This document shows, in pieces, positions 25,851 to 34,383 of a stretch of 64,000 nucleotides of DNA (position 1 is the first letter of the stretch; each line of letters opens with the position of its first letter). A program made the position numbers and the translations under genes. The notes beneath the pieces were generated by a model, which was not told the DNA's origin, searched no databases, and saw only the letters and a list, made by a program, of their open reading frames with translations. Source of the stretch: Rhodococcus sp. OK302 (GTDB lineage: Bacteria > Actinomycetota > Actinomycetes > Mycobacteriales > Mycobacteriaceae); the NCBI RefSeq assembly GCF_002245895.1, contig NZ_NPJZ01000001.1, forward strand, positions 3,198,501-3,262,500, in the 5' to 3' direction.

Positions 25851-26969
25851 GTGAATCGCCAAAACGTGGAACACCTGCCGCAGGCCGGCCAGACTGCCTG
25901 GGTTGCAGAACCGACTCCGATTGCCCTGGTGCCGGTCCCTGTGCCGGAACCTCAGGCGTGGGCACAAGAGTCGTGGACGGCGCCACCGCAGGCGGCCGGC
26001 CAGTCGAGTCAACAGCAAGTTACCAATCAGGATCTGGTTGCTGACGCATTACTGAAGCGGGCGAGACGGACTCCACGTGGCGGCTGGCGGCGGGGTCTCC
26101 ACCGGGCTACCGGAGGGTTTGTCAATCTCGGAGAGTCCAATTCAGATCTCCGTGACCAGGCACTGGTGGCGCGGATCGAGCAGCCGATCCGAAACGACTA
26201 CCGAATTGCCCTGCTCTCGCTCAAAGGGGGAGTGGGCAAGACAACGGTCACCGTCGGGCTCGGATCGACATTTGCCTCACTGCGCGGCGACTGTGTTGTA
26301 GCTGTCGACGCCAACCCGGATTTCGGGACGTTGGCGCAGCGTGTTCCATTGCAGACGCCGTCGACAGTCCGGGATCTGATCGCGGCGAGGCCGGACATCA
26401 ACAGTTACTCGGATGTGCGGATCCACACGTCGCAGGCGCCCAGTCGGCTCGAGGTTTTGGCGAGCGAGCAGGATCCGGCTATCTCCGAGGCGTTCAGCGA
26501 AGATGACTATCGCCAGGTCATCGACATTTTGCAGGTGTACTACAACATCATCCTGACGGACTGTGGAACCGGAATCATGCATTCCGCCATGACGGGGGTT
26601 CTCGACCTCGCCAACTCACTGGTGCTGGTCAGTTCGCCCGCAGTGGACGGCGCGCGCAGTGCTGCCGCAACCTTGGACTGGTTGCAGATGCATGGATACG
26701 GGCATCTGGTGGAACGCACTGTTGTTGTTGTCAGCGCCGCGCGCCCCGGTTCGAGTGTCATCGACATGGACGCGCTCACCGATTACTTCATGCGTCGGTG
26801 CCGGGCGGTCAAGGTTGTGCCCTTCGATGAACACCTCGCTGAAGGATCGATCATGGACCTGGAGCTGCTCCGGCCTGCAACCAAGCGGGCGTTCATGGAG
26901 TTGGCTGCAATGGTTGCCGACGATTTCGCTGATTCCGCCGGGCGTCACGCCGTTGCAGAATGGCGCTGA
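25851..26969 (+). CDS. ParA/MinD-like ATPase with proline-rich N-terminus
   Basis: 372 residues from GTG with GGGGGAA upstream. Residues 1-55 are Pro/Gln/Ala-rich and probably disordered. The P-loop domain has a deviant Walker A KGGVGKTT (125-132), VVAVDANPDFGTLAQRV (switch I) and IILTDCGTG (Walker B region). Similar proteins with Pro-rich leaders are linked to ESX secretion or to polar positioning in actinobacteria. No ESX genes are nearby. It sits between xerC and the M23 peptidase gene, an actinobacterial arrangement whose purpose is unclear. Confidence 0.8.
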   Translation: MNRQNVEHLPQAGQTAWVAEPTPIALVPVPVPEPQAWAQESWTAPPQAAGQSSQQQVTNQDLVADALLKRARRTPRGGWRRGLHRATGGFVNLGESNSDLRDQALVARIEQPIRNDYRIALLSLKGGVGKTTVTVGLGSTFASLRGDCVVAVDANPDFGTLAQRVPLQTPSTVRDLIAARPDINSYSDVRIHTSQAPSRLEVLASEQDPAISEAFSEDDYRQVIDILQVYYNIILTDCGTGIMHSAMTGVLDLANSLVLVSSPAVDGARSAAATLDWLQMHGYGHLVERTVVVVSAARPGSSVIDMDALTDYFMRRCRAVKVVPFDEHLAEGSIMDLELLRPATKRAFMELAAMVADDFADSAGRHAVAEWR

Positions 26970-26971
26970 GA

Positions 26972-27481
26972 TCAGCGTCGAAGTGGTTTGAGTCGGAGCG
27001 GCTGATCATGGATCAATCCGAGAGGATCCAGGTACTCACGGCCGCGTCGTAGCCCCCAATGGAGACAGGCGGCCGCGGCGCAGCCCTCGTGTCCCGGTTC
27101 GAGTGTGCCGATCACCGTTCCGATTCCCACACGTTCACCTGCCGCGACCACTGCCGTGACTGGTTCATAGGTTGTTCGGACGCCGCCGACATGGTCGACG
27201 GATACCACCGGCTTTCCCGCAACTGTCCCGGCGAAGGCCACGGTTCCAGCGCCGGCTGAAAGCACCGCCTGATCGACGGTTCCAGCCAGGTCGACACCGC
27301 GATGCCCGGGGAGCCAGTTCTTCTCGGGATTGTCGAAGACGCGCTCCACCCGGGGCCGGGGCATCAACGGCCAGTCGAATTGCGCCTCCGCGACGGCCGT
27401 CGGGCTGTTCGACAAGGCAGCCATCACGGCCGGCGTGCACAGTGTGACGGCGATTCGCCGAAGCAATGCAGAAGGTGTCAT
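26972..27481 (-). CDS. Secreted M23-family peptidase-like protein (possibly inactive)
   Basis: ATG at 27481, 169 residues. An N-terminal signal peptide (MTPSALLRRIAVTLCTPAVMAALSNSPTAVAEA) is followed by the LytM domain. The first motif HRGVD (H and D zinc ligands) is present. The HxH motif is changed to CLHWGLRRGREYLDPL, so the first histidine is a cysteine. The protein is exported and may bind peptidoglycan or regulate amidases. It occupies the position of Rv2891 upstream of rpsB, on the opposite strand. The start has AGGGG immediately adjacent to ATG, so an alternative start cannot be excluded. Confidence 0.82.
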   Translation of the reverse strand: MTPSALLRRIAVTLCTPAVMAALSNSPTAVAEAQFDWPLMPRPRVERVFDNPEKNWLPGHRGVDLAGTVDQAVLSAGAGTVAFAGTVAGKPVVSVDHVGGVRTTYEPVTAVVAAGERVGIGTVIGTLEPGHEGCAAAACLHWGLRRGREYLDPLGLIHDQPLRLKPLRR

Positions 27482-27530
27482 CCCCTGAGTGTGACGCCGA
27501 TTTGTTTCGTGAAAGCCCAGATCAGGGTGG

Positions 27531-27539
27531 TTATCCACA
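27531..27539 (+). promoter_or_regulatory. DnaA-box-like 9-mer TTATCCACA
   Basis: Exact consensus match between the divergent M23 and rpsB genes. The significance of an isolated box is unknown. Confidence 0.3.
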
Positions 27540-27627
27540 GGTTCGGGTGGTATCCCCAATGTGGAAGAATTCTTTGCGATACCGAGCTGGTTATGGCATT
27601 GCCCGACAAGGACGTACACTTGTCGAG

Positions 27628-27649
27628 CGGTCTGTGTTCGCACAGTCCG
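27628..27649 (+). promoter_or_regulatory. UUCG-tetraloop hairpin in rpsB leader
   Basis: CGG-T-CTGTG-TTCG-CACAG-T-CCG: 8 pairs and one T-T mismatch around a UUCG tetraloop, about 137 nt before the rpsB ATG. It may be part of an S2-autoregulated leader. Confidence 0.4.
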
Positions 27650-27785
27650 ACTTCGCGCGCCCGCGCACGTTTTTTCGGCCTTCGGCTGGTCCTGTATTTC
27701 CGGATACGGGTCCGACGGCCGTGTGGGCGCCAGGGCGCGGTGTCACCGGCACTGCGCAGCAACCGAATTGAAAGAGAGAACAACA

Positions 27786-28655
27786 ATGCCCGTTGTAACT
27801 ATGCGGCAGATGCTTGACAGCGGTACCCACTTCGGGCACCAGACCCGTCGTTGGAACCCGAAGATGAAGCGTTTCATCTTGACCGACCGCAACGGCATCT
27901 ACATCATCGACCTCCAGCAGACGCTGACGTACATCGACAAGGCGTACGAGTTCGTCAAGGAGACGGTTGCCCACGGCGGCAGCGTCCTCTTCGTCGGCAC
28001 CAAGAAGCAGGCACAGGAGTCCATCGCTTCTGAGGCCACTCGCGTCGGAATGCCCTACGTCAACCAGCGTTGGCTCGGCGGCATGCTCACCAACTTCACG
28101 ACCGTCCACAAGCGTCTCATCCGCCTCAAGGAGCTTGAGGCAATGGAGCAGACCGGTGGATTCGAAGGTCGCACCAAGAAGGAAATCCTCATGCTCACGC
28201 GTGAGATGACCAAGCTGGATCGCACCCTCGGTGGTATCCGCGACATGGCCAAGGTTCCTTCCGCTGTGTGGATCGTCGACACCAACAAGGAGCACCTGGC
28301 AGTTGCCGAGGCTCGCAAGCTGAACATCCCGGTCATCGCGATCCTGGACACCAACTGCGACCCCGACCTCGTCGACTACCCGATCCCGGGCAACGACGAC
28401 GCCATCCGCTCCGCAGCACTGCTCACCAAGGTTGTCGCTTCCGCGGTTGCCGAGGGCCTGCAGGCGCGTGCCGGACTGAGCGCCGACAAGGACGCAAAGC
28501 CCGAGACCGCAGCCGGCGAGCCCCTCGCAGAGTGGGAGCAGGAACTGCTCTCCGACGTTGCACCCGCTGCTGAAGCTGCTCCCGCCGAAGAAGCAGCTCC
28601 GGCTGCCGAGGCTGAAGCTGCCCCCGCCGCAGAGGCACCGGCCACCGAGGCCTGA
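27786..28655 (+). CDS. rpsB: 30S ribosomal protein S2
   Basis: ATG at 27786 with GAAAGAGAG upstream, 289 residues. The S2 signatures are [42 protein letters not shown] and [28 protein letters not shown]-terminal tail of about 30 residues rich in Ala and Glu ([20 protein letters not shown], 262-281) is typical of actinobacterial S2. It is an essential component of the small subunit. It precedes tsf, with a terminator-like hairpin between them. Confidence 0.97.
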   Translation: MPVVTMRQMLDSGTHFGHQTRRWNPKMKRFILTDRNGIYIIDLQQTLTYIDKAYEFVKETVAHGGSVLFVGTKKQAQESIASEATRVGMPYVNQRWLGGMLTNFTTVHKRLIRLKELEAMEQTGGFEGRTKKEILMLTREMTKLDRTLGGIRDMAKVPSAVWIVDTNKEHLAVAEARKLNIPVIAILDTNCDPDLVDYPIPGNDDAIRSAALLTKVVASAVAEGLQARAGLSADKDAKPETAAGEPLAEWEQELLSDVAPAAEAAPAEEAAPAAEAEAAPAAEAPATEA

Positions 28656-28666
28656 TTCCTTGAAAC

Positions 28667-28703
28667 CGGCCCTGACCAGAGTTCCTTTGGTCGGGGCCGT
28701 TTT
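28667..28703 (+). terminator. Terminator/attenuator between rpsB and tsf
   Basis: A 12-bp stem CGGCCCTGACCA / TGGTCGGGGCCG (one T-G pair), 9-nt loop, is followed by TTTTCG. It probably reduces rather than abolishes read-through to tsf. Confidence 0.8.
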
Positions 28704-28770
28704 CGCCGGTAGGGCATTTGCTTCACCGAAGACCACGTCCGAAACAGACAAACGAGGAGGATCGCTCACC

Positions 28771-29598
28771 ATGGCGAACTACACCGCCGCAGACGTCAAG
28801 CGGCTCCGCGAGCTCACCGGCTCCGGAATGATGGCGTGCAAGAACGCACTCGTAGAAACCGACGGCGATTTCGACAAGGCTGTCGAGCAGTTGCGCATCA
28901 AGGGCGCAAAGGATGTCGGAAAGCGCGCAGAGCGCACCACCGCTGAAGGTCTTGTTGTCGCCAAGGACGGCGTCATGATCGAGATCAACTGCGAGACCGA
29001 CTTCGTTGCCAAGAACGAAGACTTCATCAAGCTCGCCGACGCCATCGTGACCGTCGCCGCAGCTGGTAAGCCTGCTGACCTCGACGCTCTCAAGGCGCTC
29101 GAGCTCGACGGCAAGACCATCGCCACCGTCATCACGGAGCAGTCCGCGAAGATCGGCGAGAAGCTCGAACTGAGCCGCGTCGCAACCTTCGACGGCCCCG
29201 TTGCCGTGTACCTGCACAAGCGCAGCTCCGACTTGCCGCCCGCTGTCGGCGTCCTCGTCGAGTACATCGGCGAAGGCGATGCCGCTGCCGAGGCTGCTCG
29301 TGGAGCAGCTATGCAGGTTGCAGCACTCAAGGCCAAGTACGTCACGCGTGACGAGGTTCCCGCGGAGATCGTCGCTTCCGAGCGTCACATCGCCGAAGAG
29401 ACCGCCCGCGCAGAAGGCAAGCCCGAGCAGGCTCTGCCGAAGATCATCGAAGGCCGCGTCAACGGATTCTTCAAGGACGTCGTACTGACCGAGCAGTCTT
29501 CGGTTACCGACTCCAAGAAGACCGTCAAGGCGATCCTCGACGAGGCCGGCGCGACCGTCAAGCGCTTCGTGCGTTTCGAGGTCGGCGCTTCCGCTTAA
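28771..29598 (+). CDS. tsf: Elongation factor Ts
   Basis: ATG at 28771 with GAGGAGG upstream, 275 residues. The N-terminal UBA-like domain and EF-Tu-contact motif ([37 protein letters not shown]) and [14 protein letters not shown] are present. EF-Ts exchanges GDP for GTP on EF-Tu. Codon use is strongly biased to C-ending codons, as in other highly expressed genes. Confidence 0.97.
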   Translation: MANYTAADVKRLRELTGSGMMACKNALVETDGDFDKAVEQLRIKGAKDVGKRAERTTAEGLVVAKDGVMIEINCETDFVAKNEDFIKLADAIVTVAAAGKPADLDALKALELDGKTIATVITEQSAKIGEKLELSRVATFDGPVAVYLHKRSSDLPPAVGVLVEYIGEGDAAAEAARGAAMQVAALKAKYVTRDEVPAEIVASERHIAEETARAEGKPEQALPKIIEGRVNGFFKDVVLTEQSSVTDSKKTVKAILDEAGATVKRFVRFEVGASA

Positions 29599-29608
29599 TC
29601 CGGAGCCC

Positions 29609-29663
29609 GTACACATGGACCCCGCCAGAAGAGCATCGCTCATCCGGCGGGGTCTACGTGTAC
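29609..29663 (+). terminator. Hairpin after tsf
   Basis: GTACAC..GGACCCCGCC pairs with GGCGGGGTC..GTGTAC (18-nt arms with a small internal mismatch), loop 19 nt. No T-tract follows, so Rho-independent function is uncertain. Confidence 0.55.
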
Positions 29664-29735
29664 CTGTGGCCTCCGATGAGGCAGGATAAGAGTGCCTTCG
29701 GGACGCGTCTCGAAAGATCGTCCTGAAGATTTGTG

Positions 29736-29789
29736 AATCGCCGGTACCAATTCGGCGATTGAATAAGGAATTAAGGACCCCACCGGGTC
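29736..29789 (+). promoter_or_regulatory. Two hairpins in the pyrH leader
   Basis: AATCGCCG/CGGCGATT (29736-29760, perfect 8-bp stem) and GACCC-CACC-GGGTC (29776-29789) lie 76 and 36 nt upstream of the pyrH ATG. There is no T-tract, so if regulatory they would act on translation or RNA stability. Confidence 0.35.
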
Positions 29790-29811
29790 TTGTATCGAAC
29801 TGAGGAGAACA

Positions 29812-30540
29812 ATGTCCGAACCAGCCAACGAACGTCCAGGATTCAAGCGGGTCCTGCTCAAACTCGGCGGCGAAATGTTCGGAGGCGGCAAGGTCGGACT
29901 CGACCCCGATGTGGTCACCAAGGTGGCTGAGCAGATCGCGGAGGTCGTCCGATCGGGCGTGCAGGTAGCAGTGGTCATCGGCGGTGGAAACTTCTTCCGC
30001 GGCGCCGAGCTGCAGCAGCGTGGCCTCGACCGCGCGCGTTCCGACTACATGGGCATGCTCGGCACGGTCATGAACTGCCTGGCTCTGCAGGATTTCCTGG
30101 AGAAGGCCGGCGTCGACTCCCGGGTGCAGACTGCCATCACGATGGGACAGGTGGCTGAGCCGTACCTGCCTTTGCGCGCACGTCGGCACCTCGAGAAGGG
30201 GCGCGTAGTCATCTTCGGCGCCGGCATGGGAATGCCCTACTTCTCCACGGACACCACAGCGGCGCAGCGCGCTCTGGAAATCGGTGCCGAGGTAGTGCTG
30301 ATGGCAAAGGCAGTCGACGGTGTGTACACCGCTGACCCGCGTCTCGACCCGACCGCGACGATGTATCACCAGATCACGCACCGCGAGGTCATCGAACGTG
30401 AGCTCAAGGTCGCTGACGCGACGGCGTTCAGCCTGTGCATGGACAATGCGATGCCGATGATGGTGTTCAACCTCCTTACCGAAGGAAACATCGCACGCGC
30501 GGTGTCCGGTGAGAAGATCGGCACACTGATCAAGTCGTGA
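29812..30540 (+). CDS. pyrH: UMP kinase
   Basis: 242 residues. [16 protein letters not shown] (ATP-binding), [31 protein letters not shown] region ([11 protein letters not shown]) and [14 protein letters not shown] define bacterial hexameric UMP kinase of the amino-acid-kinase fold. It makes UDP from UMP. GAGGAGAAC precedes the ATG. frr follows after about 70 nt. Confidence 0.96.
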   Translation: MSEPANERPGFKRVLLKLGGEMFGGGKVGLDPDVVTKVAEQIAEVVRSGVQVAVVIGGGNFFRGAELQQRGLDRARSDYMGMLGTVMNCLALQDFLEKAGVDSRVQTAITMGQVAEPYLPLRARRHLEKGRVVIFGAGMGMPYFSTDTTAAQRALEIGAEVVLMAKAVDGVYTADPRLDPTATMYHQITHREVIERELKVADATAFSLCMDNAMPMMVFNLLTEGNIARAVSGEKIGTLIKS

Positions 30541-30610
30541 TCGACACCCACAATTCGCTCGACAAATCGACCCTGAACGACATGAAGCAGACCGATATGG
30601 AGGAACAGCC

Positions 30611-31168
30611 GTGATTGATGAAGCGCTCTTCGAAGCCGAAGAAAAGATGGAAAAGGCTGTCGCGGTGGCCAAGGACGATCTCGGCTCGGTTCGTACCGGA
30701 CGCGCAAACCCCGGCATGTTTTCTCGCATCGTGATCGACTACTACGGCTCGATCACGCCGATCACGCAGCTCGCGAGCATCAATGTGCCCGAGGCTCGCA
30801 TGGTGATCGTGAAGCCGTACGAGGCTTCGCAGCTCAATGCCATCGAGACTGCAATCCGTAACTCGGATCTCGGTGTCAACCCGTCCAACGACGGCAGCAT
30901 CATCCGGATTTCGGTTCCGCAGCTCACCGAAGAACGTCGTCGTGAACTTGCCAAGCAGGCCAAGTCCAAGGGCGAAGATTCCAAGGTCACGCTCCGCAAT
31001 ATCCGTCGCAAGGCGATGGACGAGCTCAGCCGTATCCAGAAGGACGGCGACGCCGGCGAGGACGAGGTCGGCCGCGCCGAGAAGGAACTCGACAAGACCA
31101 CGGCCAAGTACGTGCACGTTGTCGAGGAGCTCGTCAAGCACAAGGAAGCGGAATTGATGGAGGTCTAA
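30611..31168 (+). CDS. frr: Ribosome recycling factor
   Basis: 185 residues from GTG with GAGGAA upstream. Signatures are [46 protein letters not shown] and [35 protein letters not shown]. It disassembles post-termination ribosomes with EF-G. The pyrH-frr-cdsA order is widely conserved. Confidence 0.97.
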   Translation: MIDEALFEAEEKMEKAVAVAKDDLGSVRTGRANPGMFSRIVIDYYGSITPITQLASINVPEARMVIVKPYEASQLNAIETAIRNSDLGVNPSNDGSIIRISVPQLTEERRRELAKQAKSKGEDSKVTLRNIRRKAMDELSRIQKDGDAGEDEVGRAEKELDKTTAKYVHVVEELVKHKEAELMEV

Positions 31169-31220
31169 TCCTCCTCGCGTTCCACGTGTTTGTTTGTCGG
31201 GAGTAGATCAGGGAGTTTGG

Positions 31221-32117
31221 GTGCACGCACAAGAGGGAACCGCCGGCGGTCCCGTCACGGACGGGCCGACGGGGGGCGCTGTTGGCGCGCAGCCGCCTAC
31301 GTCGAAGGCCGGCAGGAATCTTCCTGCCGCCATCGGCGTCGGACTTGGTCTCGGAGCCTTGGTCATCGGGACCTTGGTTTTCCTGCCGCCCGGCTGGATA
31401 GCCGTTGTTGCCATCGCGATGTTCATCGCGACGTGGGAAGTCGCCACGCGTCTGCGTGAAGCTGACATCGAGGTTCCGCGGATCCCGCTGTTGATCGGCG
31501 GCCAGGCAACGATCTGGTTGGGTTGGCCCTGGGGTCCCACCGGTGTGATCAGCGCGTTCACCGCCACCGTATTGGTGTGCATGGTGTGGCGACTGTTCGA
31601 CCACGGATTGAAAGCCACCCCCAAGAACTTCCTGCGCGACGCATCGATCACGGTGTTCGTACTGGCGTGGATTCCACTGTTGGCATCGTTCGGTGCCCTG
31701 ATGGTTCTCGAAGACGACGGCCCGGGGCGAGTCGCAGTCCTGATGATCGGTGTGGTGTGTTCCGACGTCGGTGGTTACGCCGCCGGTGTGCTGTTCGGTA
31801 AGCATCCGATGGTTCCCGCGGTCAGTCCGAAGAAGTCCTGGGAAGGCTTTGCCGGTTCGATGATCTTCTGTGTGATCGGCAGCTTGCTGACGGTGACGCT
31901 GATCCTCGACGCGAACTCGATGATCGGTGTTCTACTCGGAGTTGTCCTCGTCGTCGTCGCGACCTTGGGTGACCTCATCGAGTCGCAGGTCAAGCGCGAG
32001 CTCGGAATCAAGGACATGGGCACCCTCCTGCCGGGCCACGGCGGAATCATGGACCGGCTGGATTCGCTTCTCCCGTCAGCGTTTGTCACATGGCTGATCT
32101 TGTACGCACTCGTCTGA
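31221..32117 (+). CDS. cdsA: Phosphatidate cytidylyltransferase
   Basis: GTG at 31221 with AGGGAG 7 nt upstream is preferred over the TTG at 31194, giving 298 residues. An Ala/Gly/Pro-rich N-terminal extension (about 35 residues) is followed by eight or so TM helices. The CDP-diglyceride synthetase signature is complete: SDVGGYAAGVLFGKHPM, SPKKSWEG and QVKRELGIKDMGTLLPGHGGIMDRLDS. It makes CDP-diacylglycerol, the precursor of phosphatidylinositol, cardiolipin and phosphatidylethanolamine. Confidence 0.95.
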   Translation: MHAQEGTAGGPVTDGPTGGAVGAQPPTSKAGRNLPAAIGVGLGLGALVIGTLVFLPPGWIAVVAIAMFIATWEVATRLREADIEVPRIPLLIGGQATIWLGWPWGPTGVISAFTATVLVCMVWRLFDHGLKATPKNFLRDASITVFVLAWIPLLASFGALMVLEDDGPGRVAVLMIGVVCSDVGGYAAGVLFGKHPMVPAVSPKKSWEGFAGSMIFCVIGSLLTVTLILDANSMIGVLLGVVLVVVATLGDLIESQVKRELGIKDMGTLLPGHGGIMDRLDSLLPSAFVTWLILYALV

Positions 32118-32123
32118 TCTCTC

Positions 32124-32852
32124 GTGCGTGAGTTGTTCTCGGGCCGGGCCAAGCCGATTCCCAGTCCGAACATCTGGCACTGGCCGGACGTGTACGAGGT
32201 CGAGAATCGAGCGCAGGACGTCGACGGCGCCGTCTGGGCAGCAATGCGGGCTGCTGTGGATTGGACTGACCGCGACGTCGTCGACATCGGTTGCGGTGCC
32301 GGCTTTCATCTTCCGGAATTTGCTCGCGACGCGCGTCGCGTCGTCGGAGTGGAACCGCACCCACCCCTTGTGACGTTGGCGCGTGATCGAACACGCGGTT
32401 CTGCCTTGATCGATGTGGTCGAAGGGTCCGCCGAGTCGACGGGAATCGACGAATCTTCGGTCGATCTTGTTCACGCCCGTACTGCCTACTTCTTCGGCAA
32501 GGGATGTGGCGCGGGGATCCGTGAAGCAATGCGCATTCTTCGGCCGGGTGGTGCGCTGATGATCGTGGACCTCGACGTCAGGGCGTCGCCGTACGGCGAT
32601 TGGATGCGCGCCGATCTCCCCAAGTACGACGCGGCCGCTGTTGAAGCGTTCTTCGCGGCACAGGGATTTTCGCTCGCCCGTGTGGATACCCGGTGGGAGT
32701 TCGCGACTCGGGACGACCTGCGTCGGGTTCTCGGTATCGAGTTCACCGAGAAGACTGCGGAGCGTGCGTTTGCGCAGGTCTCCGGACTGTCGTTTCCCGT
32801 TCGCTATCGCGTGCACGTCCGTGTGAAGCCGCAGTCGTTGGAAATCATCTGA
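32124..32852 (+). CDS. SAM-dependent methyltransferase (class I)
   Basis: 242 residues from GTG, 6 nt after cdsA. SAM-binding motif I is VVDIGCGAGFHLPEF (about 53-67), followed by VVGVEPHPPLV (motif acidic E) and RILRPGGALMIVDLDV (post-motif III). It starts VRELFSGRAKPIPSPNIWHWPDVYEVENRAQDVDGAVWAAM, a conserved actinobacterial leader. The substrate is unknown. Its position between cdsA and rlmN suggests a housekeeping role. Confidence 0.85.
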   Translation: MRELFSGRAKPIPSPNIWHWPDVYEVENRAQDVDGAVWAAMRAAVDWTDRDVVDIGCGAGFHLPEFARDARRVVGVEPHPPLVTLARDRTRGSALIDVVEGSAESTGIDESSVDLVHARTAYFFGKGCGAGIREAMRILRPGGALMIVDLDVRASPYGDWMRADLPKYDAAAVEAFFAAQGFSLARVDTRWEFATRDDLRRVLGIEFTEKTAERAFAQVSGLSFPVRYRVHVRVKPQSLEII

Positions 32853-32867
32853 CCTGCTGGAGTCTCA

Positions 32868-32901
32868 CGTCAGGCGCTCCCGAAAGTCTGAGCGCCTGAC
32901 G
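32868..32901. terminator. Terminator between convergent genes
   Basis: A perfect 12-bp stem CGTCAGGCGCTC / GAGCGCCTGACG with 10-nt loop lies between the methyltransferase stop and the convergent CitE-like gene. Confidence 0.75.
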
Positions 32902-32932
32902 CCTTCTGCACCGATTCAGAGCTAAGGAAAAA

Positions 32933-33787
32933 TTAGCGCTGATTCGTGATGTGGAACAGGGTGGCAAGCTTGTGGATCTTCTTTGCCTTTGCGAGTCTCG
33001 GCAGGTCACTGCCGTCGCGTACCCGTGAGCCGTCTTCGCCGAGGTCGTCGATGACGTCCTGTGCCCAGACCGCGTCGGCGATGGACGGGCTCAATCCGGC
33101 ATTGACGGGGGCGGTCTGCGCCGTGGTCATGCACAGTTTGCCGGCCATGCCGAGCGAGAGGGTGATTGCGCAGTCGCGCGCGAGCAGATCTTGATCCGTA
33201 CCCAGCGTGGGGCCGTCGATCGGTGCGGCGATACGGGCTGCGCGGCTGGCAATGGTCAGGCGCGAGCGCGGGTAGGACATCGAGGTGGGGGAGTCGTCCA
33301 TCCCGGTGTCGCGTCGGAAGTCTCCGCTGCCGAATGCCAGGCGGAAGGTTCCGTCGGTGCGTGCGATCTCCGGTGCGGCTTCGAGTCCGACAGCCGATTC
33401 GACGAGTGCCAGGATCTTGGTGCCCTCGGGGAGTCGCTCGGCGGTGGCTTCGATCTGCTGGCCACTCTCGGTCTTTGCGAGCATGACGCCTTCGAGGCCG
33501 GGGAGTCCGGCCAGTGCGGCGAGGTCCTCTTCCCAGAACGGGGTTGTCGCGTCATTGATGCGCACCCACGCACGGTTGTGTCCGCTCAGGAAATCGACGA
33601 CGTCTTTTCGGGCGGCAGGCTTGTCGGGTGGGGTAACTGCATCCTCGAGATCGAGGATGACGGCGTCGGCCGCGCTGGCAAGCGCGGCGTCGAAGGTGTT
33701 CGGTTTGGATGCAGGGACCAGTAGCCACGATCTTGCCTGCTCAGGCGCAATTCGTACGGTCACGGGTCTCTCCATGTGAGTAGTCAC
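32933..33787 (-). CDS. HpcH/HpaI aldolase / citrate lyase beta-like (CitE-like) protein
   Basis: GTG at 33787 with AAAGG upstream (or the ATG at 33775), 284 residues. TIM-barrel family motifs are SWLLVPASKPNTFDAALASAADAVILDLEDAV, VRINDATTPFWEEDL, GVMLAKTESGQQI, ILALVESAVGLEAAPEIA and RLAFGSGDFRRDTG. Members cleave or hydrolyse malyl/citramalyl/citryl-CoA-type thioesters with Mg2+. It stands alone without citrate lyase alpha/gamma, as in mycobacterial CitE proteins. The reaction is not assigned. It probably shares a transcript with the upstream LapA-domain gene. Confidence 0.85.
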   Translation of the reverse strand: MTTHMERPVTVRIAPEQARSWLLVPASKPNTFDAALASAADAVILDLEDAVTPPDKPAARKDVVDFLSGHNRAWVRINDATTPFWEEDLAALAGLPGLEGVMLAKTESGQQIEATAERLPEGTKILALVESAVGLEAAPEIARTDGTFRLAFGSGDFRRDTGMDDSPTSMSYPRSRLTIASRAARIAAPIDGPTLGTDQDLLARDCAITLSLGMAGKLCMTTAQTAPVNAGLSPSIADAVWAQDVIDDLGEDGSRVRDGSDLPRLAKAKKIHKLATLFHITNQR

Positions 33788-33870
33788 ATCAGGGCCTTTC
33801 CGGTGATTTTCACGACACCAATGATGCCTGGTGAGCACCGGTTCAGGCCAATTGCGTAACTAGATTTCAG

Positions 33871-34281
33871 TCACAGTTGCCGCTTCGCTGCACGCCGGAT
33901 CTGAACGATGCGTATTCCGCCGGCCAACGCCATGATCAGCGCCCCGGCAATCGCCGAGAGCAAGATCGTGATGCCGAGTGGAAAATCTATCTGCCACGCC
34001 AGGATCTTGACCGAAGCACTTTCCAGATTCTGCAGGATAAATACCAGCAGAAGGATCAGCACGATCGCGCCAATGACCAGGCCAACCCAGGTTGTCGCTG
34101 CGCGGGTGCGGTCGGTGACGGCGGTTCCGGTCGGTGTGGAAGTGGGTGGGGCAACAGGTTCAGGATAGTGCTTTTCGACGGCCGTCGTATCGTCCGTCTT
34201 GGGTAGTTCCGGGTCGGATCCGAATCCGTCTGTCGGACCGTACACGGGCGCGTTCGACGGGTCTTCGGGTGTGCTGGACAT
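33871..34281 (-). CDS. LapA-domain (DUF1049) membrane protein
   Basis: ATG at 34281, 136 residues. A hydrophilic, Pro/Thr-rich N-terminal 60 residues are followed by two TM helices (about 67-87 and 101-121) flanking LQNLESASVKILAWQIDFPLGITILLSAIAGALI, the LapA/DUF1049 signature, and a basic C-terminus RIVQIRRAAKRQL. In E. coli LapA/LapB act in envelope biogenesis; the role in actinobacteria is not known. It is divergent from rlmN. Confidence 0.82.
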   Translation of the reverse strand: MSSTPEDPSNAPVYGPTDGFGSDPELPKTDDTTAVEKHYPEPVAPPTSTPTGTAVTDRTRAATTWVGLVIGAIVLILLLVFILQNLESASVKILAWQIDFPLGITILLSAIAGALIMALAGGIRIVQIRRAAKRQL

Positions 34282-34383
34282 GAGTCGATCATCACGCAAT
34301 AGCGGTGAACATGCACGCTCTACGGGCTCACAATCGGGCCGCGGTGGGGGCGAACGTCAAAACAATGGGAGAATGGTGTAACT

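Larger units (their letters stand above)
27482..27785. other. rpsB leader / divergent intergenic region
   Basis: 304 bp between the M23 gene and rpsB. It holds a DnaA-box 9-mer (27531-27539), a UUCG hairpin (27628-27649), a GC-rich stretch ending in six T (27670-27675) and the rpsB ribosome-binding site GAAAGAGAG. It contains no credible gene. Confidence 0.5.

Noticed and set aside
24774..26018. A 414-codon minus-strand open frame opposite xerC
   Set aside because: xerC has all catalytic residues on the plus strand; the minus frame is Arg/Ser/His-rich and unlike real proteins.
27531..27539. DnaA box as part of a replication origin
   Set aside because: Only single boxes occur, with no dnaA/dnaN genes and no AT-rich unwinding region.
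28723..30729. A 668-codon open frame on the minus strand
   Set aside because: It runs antisense through tsf, the intergenic region and pyrH; its composition reflects the complement of their biased codons.
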